This document shows positions 54,694-63,325 of a stretch of 64,000 nt of DNA, one piece after another; positions within the stretch are counted from its first letter, which is position 1, and every line of letters starts with the position of its first letter. Origin of the DNA: Cacconaster sp045114175 (lineage in GTDB: Bacteria; Bacteroidota; Bacteroidia; Bacteroidales; UBA932); the NCBI GenBank assembly GCA_045114175.1, contig JBGUJZ010000006.1, positions 1 to 64,000 of the forward strand, in the 5' to 3' direction. A program made the translations under genes and the position numbers. The notes beneath the pieces were generated by a model. The model was given only the letters and a program-made list of their open reading frames with translations. It searched no databases and was not told where the DNA came from.

Positions 54694-55116
54694 TTATTTA
54701 CAGGGCATCTCCACTAATAACTGCCGCACAAACGGCCGCGTTTCTACCTGTGGATGCGGGAGGGTGAGGCGGTCGGTATGTAACTCTAAGTCGTTGTATA
54801 TCAGTATATCTATGTCAATCGTGCGATCTTGATAAACGCGCGCTCCGGTGGCCGGATCATAAACCGGTGTGTGGTGCGGGCGGCCGAGTTTTACCTCGAT
54901 AGCCTGGCAGATATCCAGCAGTGCGAGGGGCGCGATATCGCTCTCAAAACCAACCACTTGGTTCAGAAAAGCCGGGCCGGTAAAACCGACGGCCTCTGTC
55001 TCCAACACACTGGAGCAAACCAGCTCAACCTTTAGTTCCTCTGCGAGCAGCTCTCGCGCAACACGCAGATTTTCAGCGCGATCGCCAAGATTCGAACCCA
55101 GAGAGAGGTAGATCAT
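54694..55116 (-). CDS. folK: 2-amino-4-hydroxy-6-hydroxymethyldihydropteridine diphosphokinase
   Basis: 140 residues. HPPK of folate synthesis: transfers pyrophosphate from ATP to the pterin. IYLSLGSNLGDRAENLRVA at the start, ETEAVGFTGPAFLNQVV and the signature RTIDIDILIYNDL followed by LPHP are all present. Slightly short but complete. Follows the SufT-like gene by 12 bases. Confidence 0.95.
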   Translation of the reverse strand: MIYLSLGSNLGDRAENLRVARELLAEELKVELVCSSVLETEAVGFTGPAFLNQVVGFESDIAPLALLDICQAIEVKLGRPHHTPVYDPATGARVYQDRTIDIDILIYNDLELHTDRLTLPHPQVETRPFVRQLLVEMPCK

Positions 55117-55128
55117 TCTGAAAAAGAA

Positions 55129-55455
55129 CTAGTACATATTCAGCATCAGGCGAGCCTCTTCACTCATCCGCTCCGGCGTCCATTCCGGCTCAAAAACCAA
55201 CTGCACATCCACGTCCGAGACGGCCCGAACCGCGAAAACGCCATTGCGCACCTGCTCCACCACCTCGTCGGCAATCGGGCAGTTGGGCGCCGTAAGCGTC
55301 ATCGTGATGGAAACTTTGGTTCCATCAATCTTGATATCGTAGATCAGACCCAACTCATAGACATCTACCGGAATTTCAGGGTCATAGACCTGCTTGAGCG
55401 CAGCAATCACCGCCTCCCGATCGACGCTTTCAACTTGTGTATTATCTTGATTCAT
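55129..55455 (-). CDS. MIP18/DUF59 family Fe-S assembly protein (SufT-like)
   Basis: 108 residues. YDPEIPVDVYELGLIYDIKI and TLTAPNCPIADEVVEQV are the DUF59 signatures, with Cys in APNCP. Such proteins act in Fe-S cluster maturation or transfer. Overlaps sufE by 14 bases, which supports that role. Confidence 0.9.
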   Translation of the reverse strand: MNQDNTQVESVDREAVIAALKQVYDPEIPVDVYELGLIYDIKIDGTKVSITMTLTAPNCPIADEVVEQVRNGVFAVRAVSDVDVQLVFEPEWTPERMSEEARLMLNMY

Positions 55456-55870
55456 AGCCTAATGCGTAGAGTTTGATTTGTTTGATCATCGCCACCAGGC
55501 CGCCAGCGCGTGTGGGTGACAAATTCTCCTTCAAACCGATTTTATCAATAAACGAGAAGTCTGACGCGAGGATATCGGCCGGTTTTTGTCCGCTGTAAAC
55601 CCTGATTAACAGGGAGATAATACCCTTCGTGATGATGGCGTCGCTGTCGGCCTTGAAATAGAGCCGATCCTCCTTCATTTCACAGGCGAGCCAGACGCGG
55701 GACTGGCAACCGTTGATCAGGTTGTCGTCTATCTTGTCTTTTTCATCAATCAAGGGGAGCGACTTGCCTAACTCAATGATATACTCGTACTTATCGAGCC
55801 ATTCATCGAAGACGGAAAACTCTTCGATAACCTCGTTCGACAGTTCTTCTATCGTTTTTATTGTGCTCAT
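55442..55870 (-). CDS. sufE: SufE sulfur acceptor
   Basis: 142 residues from ATG 55870. Accepts persulfide from SufS: Cys55 in LINGCQSRVW is the acceptor, and KADSDAIITKGIISLLIRVYSG is the second SufE block. It starts 6 bases after sufS. sufBCD are not in the window. Confidence 0.93.
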   Translation of the reverse strand: MSTIKTIEELSNEVIEEFSVFDEWLDKYEYIIELGKSLPLIDEKDKIDDNLINGCQSRVWLACEMKEDRLYFKADSDAIITKGIISLLIRVYSGQKPADILASDFSFIDKIGLKENLSPTRAGGLVAMIKQIKLYALGYESR

Positions 55871-55876
55871 TATCAA

Positions 55877-57112
55877 TTATTTCAACATTTTAACCGCACG
55901 CTGCAGCCCCGCCACGAAAGCCTCCGCCTCCGCCATTGTATTATAAGGTAGGAACGATGCGCGCAGCATGCCGCGGTCGGAAAAACGGCGCACCAGCGGC
56001 TCAGCGCACATCCAACCGGAGCGTACCGCGATTCCCAGTTTGTCCAGAATCTGCGCCAGATCAGAGGGGTGCGTACCCTCTACCGTCAGTGAGAAGAGCG
56101 GAATCTTGGCCGTCAGGTCGCTGGGCAGCCCGAAAATCCGAAGCCCCTCGATGCGCGGCAGCGCCTCTGCCAGATAAGCCACGATGGCGCGTTCCTGCGC
56201 CTTAACATCTGCGCTATTACGCAAAGTATCAGCAAGTTCCAGCGCCGGCGCAAAACAAGCCTGGCCGGTGAAATTCGGCGTGCCGGCCTCATATTTGAGC
56301 GGCAATGTGTTATAGGTCGTGCGCGCGAAGGAGACGGTATCCACCATATCGCCACCACCCATATAGGGCGGCATTTCATCCAGAAAGCGACGCTTGCCGT
56401 AGAGGATTCCCGTGCCGGTAGGCGCATAAATCTTATGGCCGGAGAAGATATAAAAGTCGCAATCCAGGGCCTGTACATCGCATTCTGCATGCACCACACC
56501 CTGCGCGCCATCCACTGCCACCGGAATTCCTTTTGCGTGCGCCAGAGCGACGATTTCCCGCACCGGGTTGACAACACCCAATACATTGGATATCTGTGCG
56601 ATAGAAACGAGTTTTACGCGGCTCGTGAGGCGTTTTTCCACCTCTTTTACGGAGAGGGTGCCATCTTCTTCCACCGGAACCACTACCAGCTCCGCACCGG
56701 TTCGCTCACACGCGAGCTGCCAGGGAACGATGTTGGAATGATGCTCCGCTTCACCGATAAGAATCTGATCCCCTTTCTGTATGTAACGTGCTGAAAAACA
56801 AGTTGCAAGAAGATTGAAAGCCGCGGTTGCGCCACTCGTGAAAACCACGCATCCAACCGCTGGATCCACATTCAGGAACCGCTCTACCGCACTACGGCCA
56901 GCTTCGTACCGGTTGGTGGCATCCACGCTCAATTTGTGCACCGCGCGATGGATATTCGCATTCTCGCGCTCACCCAGTTGCGCCTGCAATGCAAGTACGC
57001 TGGCGGGCCGCTGGGAGGTTGCGGCGTTGTCCAGATAGACTAACGGACGGCCGTAAACCGTGTTCTGCAGGCCCGGGAACTGGGTTCTGATATCGGAGGC
57101 AAGGTTGCTCAT
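55877..57112 (-). CDS. sufS: Cysteine desulfurase SufS
   Basis: 411 residues. PLP enzyme that mobilises sulfur from cysteine for Fe-S clusters. PLP Lys227 in FSGHKIYAPTGTG; AEHHSNIVPWQ is the conserved His region; the sulfur-carrying Cys369 is in SGWMCAEP, the short group II-type loop. First gene of the sufS-sufE-sufT-like-folK-glyQS run. On its own strand TAACTTCG (57121-57128, minus) is a one-mismatch -7 box, 8 bases before the ATG. Confidence 0.95.
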   Translation of the reverse strand: MSNLASDIRTQFPGLQNTVYGRPLVYLDNAATSQRPASVLALQAQLGERENANIHRAVHKLSVDATNRYEAGRSAVERFLNVDPAVGCVVFTSGATAAFNLLATCFSARYIQKGDQILIGEAEHHSNIVPWQLACERTGAELVVVPVEEDGTLSVKEVEKRLTSRVKLVSIAQISNVLGVVNPVREIVALAHAKGIPVAVDGAQGVVHAECDVQALDCDFYIFSGHKIYAPTGTGILYGKRRFLDEMPPYMGGGDMVDTVSFARTTYNTLPLKYEAGTPNFTGQACFAPALELADTLRNSADVKAQERAIVAYLAEALPRIEGLRIFGLPSDLTAKIPLFSLTVEGTHPSDLAQILDKLGIAVRSGWMCAEPLVRRFSDRGMLRASFLPYNTMAEAEAFVAGLQRAVKMLK

Positions 57113-57139
57113 ATAAACTGCGAAGTTAGCAAATTTCGC

Positions 57140-57147
57140 TATATTTG
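57140..57147 (+). promoter_or_regulatory. Promoter -7 box for ruvA
   Basis: TATATTTG, 20 bases before the ruvA ATG at 57168, divergent from sufS. Confidence 0.6.
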
Positions 57148-57167
57148 TGGACTAATCCACGGGTATT

Positions 57168-57764
57168 ATGTACGAATATATCACCGGAAGACTGACCGAC
57201 CTGAACCCAGACGAAGCCATCGTGGAAGCGGGCGGTTTCGGCTACAAAATCATCATCTCGTTGACCACCTATACAAAGCTGAATGAAGCTGGTTCTGAGG
57301 CGGTTAAACTCTATCTTTACCACCAGGTAAAAGAGGATGACGAGAACCTGTTCGGCTTCTACGACAAGCACGAGCGGGCGCTCTTTTTGCTGCTGATTTC
57401 GGTCTCCGGCGTGGGTGCGGCCACCGCCTGCGGCATTCTTTCCGCCCTCACGGCCGATGAGCTCACGGAGGCCATCATCACCCAAGATGTGAATCGCATC
57501 AAAAAGGTCAAAGGAATTGGCCTGAAGACCGCTCAGCGCCTGATTTTGGAGTTGAAAGACAAACTTTCCGGCGGAATGGCGGGCGAATTCCAATTCGGAG
57601 ATTCCCCGGCTTCAGCAAGTCCTGTCCGCGGAGAAGCATGCAGTGCACTCACGATGCTCGGCTTCCAAAAGGCTGCTGTAGAGAAGGTTGTGGACGCGGT
57701 ATTGAAAGAAAATCCCGGAATTGCAGTAGAAGAGGTGATCAAGCGAAGCTTGAAAATGCTCTGA
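57168..57764 (+). CDS. ruvA: Holliday junction branch-migration protein RuvA
   Basis: 198 residues. N-terminal OB fold (MYEYITGRLTDLNPDEAIVEAGGFGYKI), two helix-hairpin-helix motifs (VSGVGAATACGILS and VKGIGLKTAQRLILELKDKL), then the flexible linker and the C-terminal RuvB-binding domain (ALTMLGFQKAAVEKVVDAVL). Full length. ruvB is not adjacent. Confidence 0.96.
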   Translation: MYEYITGRLTDLNPDEAIVEAGGFGYKIIISLTTYTKLNEAGSEAVKLYLYHQVKEDDENLFGFYDKHERALFLLLISVSGVGAATACGILSALTADELTEAIITQDVNRIKKVKGIGLKTAQRLILELKDKLSGGMAGEFQFGDSPASASPVRGEACSALTMLGFQKAAVEKVVDAVLKENPGIAVEEVIKRSLKML

Positions 57765-57780
57765 TACGGGAGATTTTTTG

Positions 57781-57788
57781 TACTTTTG
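57781..57788 (+). promoter_or_regulatory. Promoter -7 box for gcvH
   Basis: TACTTTTG, 37 bases before the gcvH ATG at 57826. Confidence 0.55.
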
Positions 57789-57825
57789 CCCTGTTTTCTT
57801 TTAGGAAATTTTTAAAACTAATACA

Positions 57826-58200
57826 ATGAACGTTCCTACCAATCTTAAGTACACCAACGATCACGAATGGGTGAAAGTTGATGGCAATGTTGCTACTGTC
57901 GGTATCACGGATTTCGCTCAGAGTGAGCTCGGTGACATCGTTTTCGTAGACATTCAGACCGAGGGTGAAGAGCTCGGCAAAGGTGAAGTTTTCGGAGCTA
58001 TCGAGGCTGTGAAGACGGTTGCTGACGCTTTCATGCCGGTTTCCGGTAAGGTGATTGAGGTTAACGCTGACCTCGAGGGTGCTCCTGAAACGGTTAACAG
58101 TGATCCGTACGGCGCAGGCTGGATGATCAAGGTCGAAATGGCCAACGCTGCCGAGCTGGACGAGCTGCTGGACGCTGCACAGTATCAGCAAATTATCTAA
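57826..58200 (+). CDS. gcvH: Glycine cleavage system H protein
   Basis: 124 residues. Lipoyl carrier of the glycine cleavage system. The lipoylated Lys63 lies in GAIEAVKTVADAFMPVSGKV, at the usual position. LKYTNDHEWVKVDGNVATVGITDFA is the conserved start. Other gcv genes are not in the window. Next gene starts 15 bases on. Confidence 0.96.
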   Translation: MNVPTNLKYTNDHEWVKVDGNVATVGITDFAQSELGDIVFVDIQTEGEELGKGEVFGAIEAVKTVADAFMPVSGKVIEVNADLEGAPETVNSDPYGAGWMIKVEMANAAELDELLDAAQYQQII

Positions 58201-58215
58201 TTTTCAATATTTTAC

Positions 58216-59985
58216 ATGGAAATAACTCGCGTTTTCGATTACCTCGAAAACCTGAAGAAGTTTGCCCCGTGTGATGATATCCTTGCCCGGAAATACCAGG
58301 GTAAGTGGATCAAATACAGCATTGACGAGTATATTGAGAACTCGCATCTGGTGGCATGCGGACTTCTGGCTTTGGGGTATAAAGAGGGCACGAAAGTCGT
58401 CTCTCTTTGTAACAATCGTCCGGAGTGGAACTTCCTGGATATGGGCGTAACGCTCGCCCAGATGGTCCACGTTCCCGTGTATAGCACACTGAGTGCGGAC
58501 GAATATACGTATATCTTTGAACATTCTGATGCTGAGGTAATTGTCATCGGCAACATGAACTTCTACAAGAAGGTCATTCCGGTTATCGAGAAGATGACCC
58601 GCCCGGTGAAAGTGATCCTGATGGATACCTCCGACACCGTCTTCTGCTTCCAGGATCTTTATGAAAAAGGCCGGGAAAACAGAGAGGCTGGTGAAGAGAT
58701 TATCAAGCAGAATATCAAGAACATAGACCCTGACGAGGTGGCTAGTATCATCTACACTTCGGGTACCACCGGTACCCCGAAGGGCGTGATGCTGACCCAC
58801 CGGAACCTCACTTTTGACGCTCACACGCACGCTATGCGCCAGACCAAGAATAGCAGCCATATCATGGTTAGCTTCCTGCCGCTCTGCCACGCATACGAGC
58901 GCACGATGAACTATGAGTATCAGGAGCTGGGTATTCGCACCTATTATGCGGAGAGCCTGGGTACGGTTGCTGCCGACCTAAATGACTGTCATGCAGATGG
59001 TTTCTGCGCCGTTCCGCGCGTACTGGAGCTGATGTACGGCAAGTTTGAAGGGGCGGCCAAGACCCTCAAAGGCCTCAGCAAAAAGATCTATCTGAAGGCT
59101 TGGGATTTTGCCAACAACTTCGACAATTACAACACCAAATGGTGGTATCTCAAGAAGCTAAAAATCTACGACAAACTGGTTTACAGTAAGTGGAGAGCTA
59201 ATTTGGGCGGCCACGAGATGCTGGTCGTTTCCGGTGGTTCTTCCATCCAGGGAAAGATTGTCCGCACCTTCAATGCCGCTAAATTGTACATCTTTGAGGG
59301 TTACGGAATGACCGAGGCTTCCCCGGTGATTGCCGTAAACAGCCCTGCTGATAAGTACAATAAAATCGGTACGGTAGGTAAAGCCATCGATGGTTCTGAA
59401 CTTAGCTTTGCACCTGATGGAGAGATACTTACGCGCGGTCCGCACGTGATGAAGGGCTACTACAAAGATCCCGAAGCCACGGCTGCTGTGATCGACGAAG
59501 AAGGCTGGCTCCATACGGGTGATATCGGTTATCTGGTAGAGGGTGAATACCTGAAGATTACCGACCGCAAGAAGGAGATTTTCAAGCTTTCATCCGGTAA
59601 ATATGTGGCTCCGCAGACCATTGAAACGCAGCTGAAAACCTCTCCCTATGTGGATAATTCCATCATTGTGGGTGAAAACCAGAAGCTGGTGGCAGCCATC
59701 ATTATTCCGAACTTTAACCGTCTGAAAGACTATGCTGCAGAGCACAATGTTCGTTTTGAAAACAACGAGGACTTGCTCACAAAGGCAGAAATCATTCAGT
59801 TGATGCGCAATGTGGTGGACGACGTCAACAAAAACCTCGCTCCTCACGAGAACATCAAGAAGTATCGCCTGATCAACGACGAATGGACGCCCAGCAACAA
59901 TATGCTGTCGCAGACGCTCAAGCTGAAGCGCCGCAACATTGTGGCTAAATACAAATCGGTGATTGACGAATTGTTCGCGAATTAA
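58216..59985 (+). CDS. Long-chain fatty-acid-CoA ligase (AMP-binding)
   Basis: 589 residues. ANL-superfamily acyl-CoA synthetase. P-loop YTSGTTGTPKGVMLTHRN, adenine-binding GYGMTEASPV, hinge GDIGYLVEGEYLKITDRKKEIFKLSSGKYVAP, which puts it in the long-chain (FadD15/ACSL-like) group. Cytoplasmic or membrane-peripheral; activates fatty acids to acyl-CoA. Probably co-transcribed with gcvH. Terminator at 60014-60049. Confidence 0.92.
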   Translation: MEITRVFDYLENLKKFAPCDDILARKYQGKWIKYSIDEYIENSHLVACGLLALGYKEGTKVVSLCNNRPEWNFLDMGVTLAQMVHVPVYSTLSADEYTYIFEHSDAEVIVIGNMNFYKKVIPVIEKMTRPVKVILMDTSDTVFCFQDLYEKGRENREAGEEIIKQNIKNIDPDEVASIIYTSGTTGTPKGVMLTHRNLTFDAHTHAMRQTKNSSHIMVSFLPLCHAYERTMNYEYQELGIRTYYAESLGTVAADLNDCHADGFCAVPRVLELMYGKFEGAAKTLKGLSKKIYLKAWDFANNFDNYNTKWWYLKKLKIYDKLVYSKWRANLGGHEMLVVSGGSSIQGKIVRTFNAAKLYIFEGYGMTEASPVIAVNSPADKYNKIGTVGKAIDGSELSFAPDGEILTRGPHVMKGYYKDPEATAAVIDEEGWLHTGDIGYLVEGEYLKITDRKKEIFKLSSGKYVAPQTIETQLKTSPYVDNSIIVGENQKLVAAIIIPNFNRLKDYAAEHNVRFENNEDLLTKAEIIQLMRNVVDDVNKNLAPHENIKKYRLINDEWTPSNNMLSQTLKLKRRNIVAKYKSVIDELFAN

Positions 59986-60013
59986 CCGTTTTTAGGCGAT
60001 TCTACGGCCAATT

Positions 60014-60049
60014 AGAGGGTTCTGCGTTCCACGTGGAACCCTCTCTTTT
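60014..60049 (+). terminator. Intrinsic terminator after acyl-CoA ligase gene
   Basis: AGAGGGTTC (60014-60022) pairs with GAACCCTCT (60036-60044), followed by CTTTT. The T run overlaps the mnmG stop codon. The loop side contains the parS-like palindrome at 60026-60039, which can form an alternative stem. Confidence 0.7.
60026..60039. other. parS-like site (candidate ParB-binding palindrome)
   Basis: GTTCCACGTGGAAC is a perfect 14-base palindrome matching the core GTTnCACGTGnAAC of bacterial parS. The outer bases are C on both sides rather than T and A. It lies between the acyl-CoA ligase gene and mnmG (gidA), a gene often near the origin and parAB. Confidence 0.5.
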
Positions 60050-62054
60050 ATCGCCCAAAATAGACCAATAAAACGGCAATATCGGCGGGTGAGACACCGG
60101 AGATTCGAGAGGCCTGAGAGATAGTCTTAGGGCGGTATCTTTCCAGCTTAATCCGGCATTCGATAGAGAGCGCAGTAAGTTTGGAGAAATCAAAATCCTC
60201 CGGAATCTTCACGTTTTCCAGACGTAGAATCTTGTCTGCCAGCCGGCGCTCGCGCTCAATATACCCCTTATATTTGATAGCGATTTCAGCAGCTTCCAGG
60301 ATTTCATCATTCAGTTGCTGAAGGATCAAATCATTAGAAACTGATGATTCTTCTCGGAAAGGAATCGCTTTGATCAGAGCATAATCTTGGTTTTCCAGCT
60401 GCTGTTCTCCGATTTCGGCTACTAGCCGTTTATGAACATTTTGCGCGACTTCCGAGAATGTTCCACGGGGAACATTTTTTAAAATTTCGCGGATAGAGGT
60501 ATCTGGACGCGTTAAAATCTCGGAAACTTTCTTTGAAGTAGCGAGCGGCGCTGAGCCTATCGATTCCAAATATGGATTAGCTATTTCGGGCTTTAAAGAG
60601 ACTGTATCCGCTGCCTTCGTGTAGGAGTGAACACCCTCATATTTCGCCTGCATCAGGCGGTATCTGAAATCATCTGCCAAACCAAACGTATGCGATTTCT
60701 CCGTGAGTCGCAGATCCGCATCATCCTGGCGAAGCAAAATACGATACTCTGCACGTGAGGTAAACATTCTATACGGCTCATCAACGCCTTTCGTGATGAG
60801 ATCATCTATCAAAACGCCGATATATGCCTCATCCCGTTTCAGCACAAAAGGATCTCGTTCTGCGAGTTTCAGATGGGCGTTGATACCCGCCATCAAACCC
60901 TGCGCTGCGGCCTCCTCATAACCGGTTGTACCATTGACCTGGCCCGCCAGAAAGAGGTTTTCTACGACGCGCGATTCAAGTGTTGCATGCAGCTGAGTAG
61001 GATCAAAGAAGTCGTATTCCACCGCATAAGCCGGCCTGAAAATGCGGATATTTTCAAAGCCTTTGATGGCACGCAAAGCACGCATTTGAACATCCAACGG
61101 CAGCGAAGAAGAGAATCCCTGCAGGTAGTATTCATACGTATTCCAACCCTCCGGTTCCAGGAATAACTGGTGTGCGTCTTTGCCTGCAAACGTCCTCAAC
61201 TTATCTTCAATGGAGGGACAATAACGCGGCCCGATGCCCGTAATTTTGCCCGTGAAGAGCGGCGAATCGCCGAATCCGCTCTCCAGAATAGCATGCACCT
61301 CAGGGTTGGTATGAACAATAAAACAGTTCTTCTGCGGGTGGCCGTTTTGGATGGCGGTCGGATAAGGAAGGTATGAGAAGCGAGCCGGATTCTCATCACC
61401 GGGTTGCATCTCAAGTTTGGAAAGATCAATCGATCGGACATCCACTCGAGGCGGAGTGCCGGTCTTCATCCGGTCGGACTTCAAGCCGAGCGAGACGAGT
61501 TGTTCGGTCAGACCGTGAGAAGCGAGCTCACCGATTCGTCCACCCTCCGCATCTTCGCGACCGATGAAGAGTCGTCCATTGAGGAAAGTTCCGGCCGTCA
61601 AAATCACGATTCTGGCTGAAAATTCTGCGCCCATCGACACGCGAACACCCGAAATTTTGGAATCTCGGAACGTTATCTGGGTCACAAAATCTTGCCAAAT
61701 ATCTAATTTACAGGCACTTTCGAGGATATAACGCCAGTTCAGGGAGAAGCGCATTTTATCACATTGTGCGCGTGGACTCCACATCGCCGGACCTTTTGAC
61801 CGGTTCAGCATCCGGAATTGGAGCGTGGAAGCGTCAGTCACCACGCCGCTCCATCCACCGAGCGCATCGATCTCGCGAACGATCTGTCCTTTGGCAATTC
61901 CACCCATCGCCGGGTTGCAAGACATTTGCGCCGTCTTGTTCATATCCATCGTAATGAGCAAGACGCGCGAGCCGAGCCGGGCAGCAGCAACAGCCGCCTC
62001 ACAGCCGGCATGGCCGGCACCAATGACAATGATATCGTAAGAAGCGGTGATCAT
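60048..62054 (-). CDS. mnmG: tRNA uridine-5-carboxymethylaminomethyl(34) synthesis enzyme MnmG
   Basis: 668 residues. FAD-dependent partner of MnmE in wobble-uridine modification. FAD motif GAGHAGCEAAVAAARLG at the start, DMNKTAQMSCNPAMGGIAKG, and the C-terminal GVDEPYRMFTSRAEYRILLR are the family signatures. It starts two bases after ybeY, forming an operon. A parS-like 16-mer lies inside the gene at 60459-60474. mnmE is not in the window. Confidence 0.97.
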   Translation of the reverse strand: MITASYDIIVIGAGHAGCEAAVAAARLGSRVLLITMDMNKTAQMSCNPAMGGIAKGQIVREIDALGGWSGVVTDASTLQFRMLNRSKGPAMWSPRAQCDKMRFSLNWRYILESACKLDIWQDFVTQITFRDSKISGVRVSMGAEFSARIVILTAGTFLNGRLFIGREDAEGGRIGELASHGLTEQLVSLGLKSDRMKTGTPPRVDVRSIDLSKLEMQPGDENPARFSYLPYPTAIQNGHPQKNCFIVHTNPEVHAILESGFGDSPLFTGKITGIGPRYCPSIEDKLRTFAGKDAHQLFLEPEGWNTYEYYLQGFSSSLPLDVQMRALRAIKGFENIRIFRPAYAVEYDFFDPTQLHATLESRVVENLFLAGQVNGTTGYEEAAAQGLMAGINAHLKLAERDPFVLKRDEAYIGVLIDDLITKGVDEPYRMFTSRAEYRILLRQDDADLRLTEKSHTFGLADDFRYRLMQAKYEGVHSYTKAADTVSLKPEIANPYLESIGSAPLATSKKVSEILTRPDTSIREILKNVPRGTFSEVAQNVHKRLVAEIGEQQLENQDYALIKAIPFREESSVSNDLILQQLNDEILEAAEIAIKYKGYIERERRLADKILRLENVKIPEDFDFSKLTALSIECRIKLERYRPKTISQASRISGVSPADIAVLLVYFGR
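60459..60474. other. Second parS-like sequence, one mismatch
   Basis: TGTTCCACGGGGAACA inside mnmG fits the 16-base parS consensus TGTTnCACGTGnAACA except for G in place of T at position 10. It encodes NVPRGTF-type residues of MnmG, so protein constraint may explain it. Confidence 0.3.
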
Positions 62055-62056
62055 CT

Positions 62057-62515
62057 CTACTTAGCTATCTGGGTCTGCATCTCCTGCCACAGGTCGAGCG
62101 CCAGGTTCTCCTGGGCGCGCATCTCTTTCTGCAGGCGGGCGGAAGTATCGTCGAATCCTATCAGGTGGAGCAGGCCATGCGCGATCACGCGATGCAGCTC
62201 GCGATCCAACCCTTCTCCGTAAGCCTCAGCGTTATAACGGACCGTATCGATACTGATGTAAATATCGCCGGAAAGGGCGTTTTTAGGGTAAATCCCGGCA
62301 TAATCCGGCGCACTGTCAAAGGTGATAATGTCCGTCAGATAATCGTGTCCCAGGAACTTCTTATTGATTTCCAGCAGATAAAGGTCGCTGCAGAAAATAT
62401 AGTTCAACGCTCCAATCCGATGGCCATTACGAATTGCTATCTCTTTTAACCATTTGGATACCAAACGCTTCTGCTTCAGCGAAAAATTTGTGTCTTCTGC
62501 GTAAAAAGAAATCAT
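62057..62515 (-). CDS. ybeY: rRNA maturation RNase YbeY
   Basis: 152 residues from ATG 62515. Single-strand endoribonuclease for 16S rRNA 3' maturation and ribosome quality control. Zinc motif HGLLHLIGFDD: the first two His are present, while the third ligand position is Asp rather than the His of the E. coli-type HGxLHLxGYDH. I recall Bacteroidetes YbeY proteins sharing this. HDYLTDIITFD and GDIYISIDTV are the other conserved blocks. Start supported by the -7 box at 62534-62541. Confidence 0.93.
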   Translation of the reverse strand: MISFYAEDTNFSLKQKRLVSKWLKEIAIRNGHRIGALNYIFCSDLYLLEINKKFLGHDYLTDIITFDSAPDYAGIYPKNALSGDIYISIDTVRYNAEAYGEGLDRELHRVIAHGLLHLIGFDDTSARLQKEMRAQENLALDLWQEMQTQIAK

Positions 62516-62533
62516 AATGGAACAATTGTGGCA

Positions 62534-62541
62534 CAAAATTA
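62534..62541 (-). promoter_or_regulatory. Promoter -7 box for ybeY-mnmG
   Basis: TAATTTTG on the minus strand, 18 bases before the ybeY ATG at 62515. Confidence 0.55.
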
Positions 62542-62584
62542 GCAAGTTTATCAACAAAAAATTGTTGAAAACAGATTTAATTCG

Positions 62585-62592
62585 TACTTTTG
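62585..62592 (+). promoter_or_regulatory. Promoter -7 box for TonB-family gene
   Basis: TACTTTTG, 39 bases before the ATG at 62632. Confidence 0.55.
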
Positions 62593-62631
62593 GGCACTTA
62601 TAAGTCCAAGACTACAAAAATTACACATAGT

Positions 62632-63324
62632 ATGGAAGTCAAGAAAACCCCTAAAGCTGATCTTCAGAACAAGAAGACGCTTTTCCGTGAAATCGGACTC
62701 GTTGCCGTTCTCGGTATTCTCCTTCTGGCATTTGAGTGGTCCACTTCTGAGAAGCAGGAGACCATGAACCTGACCCAGGATGCAGTTGCAGTTGAAGAGG
62801 AGATTATCCCCGTAACGCAGGAGCAGCAGGAACTCCCTCCGGAGATGCCGAAGATTCCGGTACTCTCTGATGTCATCGACATCGTGGATGACGACATCGA
62901 AATCAAGGACGACCTGTTGATCAACCTTGAGGATAACGCAAATCTGGGTGTCGATATCCAGGATTACGTTGCCGAGGTGGTTGATGAGGTTGTTGAAGAG
63001 GAAGCCATTCCGTTCGCACTCGTAGAGGAAAAACCTGGTTTCCAGGGTGGTGACCCGAACGCATTCTCCAAATGGGTGAACAGCCGTCTGGTTTATCCTG
63101 AAATCGCGAAGGAAAACGGTGTGCAGGGTAAAGTTACCCTCCAGTTTACGGTGAACACCGATGGTTCCGTCAGCAATGTCAAGGTGCTCCGTGGTGTGGA
63201 CCCTTCACTTGACAAAGAAGCTGTGCGTATCGTCTCGAGCTCCCCTAAGTGGACCCCGGGTAAGCAGCGCGATAAAGCTGTGAAGGTAACCTACACCTTC
63301 CCTGTGATCTTCCAGCTTAGATAA
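62632..63324 (+). CDS. TonB family energy transducer
   Basis: 230 residues. One N-terminal transmembrane helix (about 18-36, REIGLVAVLGILLLAFEW), an acidic Glu/Asp/Val/Pro periplasmic linker (45-145) in place of the usual Pro/Lys one, and a C-terminal TonB domain (NSRLVYPEIAKENGVQGKVTLQF ... VKVTYTFPVIFQLR). It would power TonB-dependent transporters such as the SusC at 36473. ExbB/ExbD are not adjacent. The ATG at 62632 follows the promoter. Convergent with the P1 peptidase gene, one base between stops. Confidence 0.9.
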   Translation: MEVKKTPKADLQNKKTLFREIGLVAVLGILLLAFEWSTSEKQETMNLTQDAVAVEEEIIPVTQEQQELPPEMPKIPVLSDVIDIVDDDIEIKDDLLINLEDNANLGVDIQDYVAEVVDEVVEEEAIPFALVEEKPGFQGGDPNAFSKWVNSRLVYPEIAKENGVQGKVTLQFTVNTDGSVSNVKVLRGVDPSLDKEAVRIVSSSPKWTPGKQRDKAVKVTYTFPVIFQLR

Positions 63325-63325
63325 G

